Of a stretch of DNA of 64,000 nt, positions 63,849-64,000 are shown piece by piece; position 1 is the stretch's first letter; every line of letters starts with the position of its first letter. This DNA comes from Grifola frondosa (taxonomy: Eukaryota; Basidiomycota; Agaricomycetes; Polyporales; Grifolaceae): positions 558,001 through 622,000 of the forward strand of contig LUGG01000004.1 in NCBI GenBank assembly GCA_001683735.1. Direction: 5' to 3'. Under the pieces are notes generated by a model. The model was given only the letters and a program-made list of their open reading frames with translations. It had not been told where the DNA came from and searched no databases. A program made the position numbers and the translations under genes.

Positions 63849-64000
63849 CGAGCGAGACGACGTCGATGCGTCGCTGGCGATCAGATCAAGGACACGATCA
63901 CCTGACCGCGACGCTTAATAGGCGCTGGAATATTAGGTATCTTAAGTTGTAAGTATATCGGAAGTTCAACACCTTGAGCTCTATGTTCATCTATCAATGT

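Overview
This window reads as nuclear DNA of a filamentous basidiomycete, most likely a wood-decaying agaricomycete. The genes are dense and cut by many short introns (mostly 47-70 nt, a few of 39 nt), with branching GT-AG and several GC-AG junctions. One gene encodes a GH7 cellobiohydrolase with a C-terminal CBM1. There are no bacterial operons, CRISPR arrays, phage genes or recognisable intact transposons. About 24 protein genes and two tRNA genes can be supported. Splice models were built by hand and tested by exon phase arithmetic.

Layout: 0.5-3.6 kb, a Coq11-like NAD(P)-binding protein and an adenylate kinase. 3.9-6.4 kb, a divergent pair of an N-terminal protein methyltransferase and a Csm3/Swi3/Tipin fork-protection protein. 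6.7-8.4 kb, GH7-CBM1 cellobiohydrolase. 9.3 kb, intron-containing tRNA-Asn. 9.6-15.4 kb, a J-domain/ankyrin protein, LUC7 and a BCS1-like AAA ATPase. 15.5-23.2 kb, BUD23, an AT-hook protein, FRG1, RPL26, V-ATPase subunit D, tRNA-Phe and Ran GTPase. 25.3-28.1 kb, a 20-exon MFS transporter. 29.3-33.5 kb, a GID4-type degron receptor and casein kinase I. 34-42.7 kb, a large JmjC protein divergent from a Zip3-like RING protein, then a LEA-2-like membrane protein. 45.2-48.7 kb, a mitochondrial i-AAA (YME1) protease. 52-60.4 kb, a small Cys-rich protein tail-to-tail with XPD/RAD3, a mitochondrial TPR protein and a PTC7-like PP2C phosphatase. 61.5-63.8 kb, an LRR-like gene. The genes are mostly housekeeping functions (mitochondria, RNA and ribosome biogenesis, DNA replication and repair, signalling), with cellobiohydrolase and transporter as the lifestyle genes.

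The strongest unexpected signal is technical. At least 14 genes carry single-base frame breaks, nearly all at short G/C (or A/T) homopolymers, and adding or removing one base restores both the family motif and the exon phase. Many of these genes are essential, so consensus errors are far more likely than mass pseudogenisation. Where I give CDS limits, the intended full gene is spanned and the break is stated.

Between genes, 42.7-45.2, 48.7-51.9 and 23.2-25.2 kb contain only short, unassignable coding-like pieces. I found no new multi-gene system; the best biological leads are the JmjC protein architecture, an oversized YME1 intron with an antisense ORF, and the unassigned AT-hook protein.
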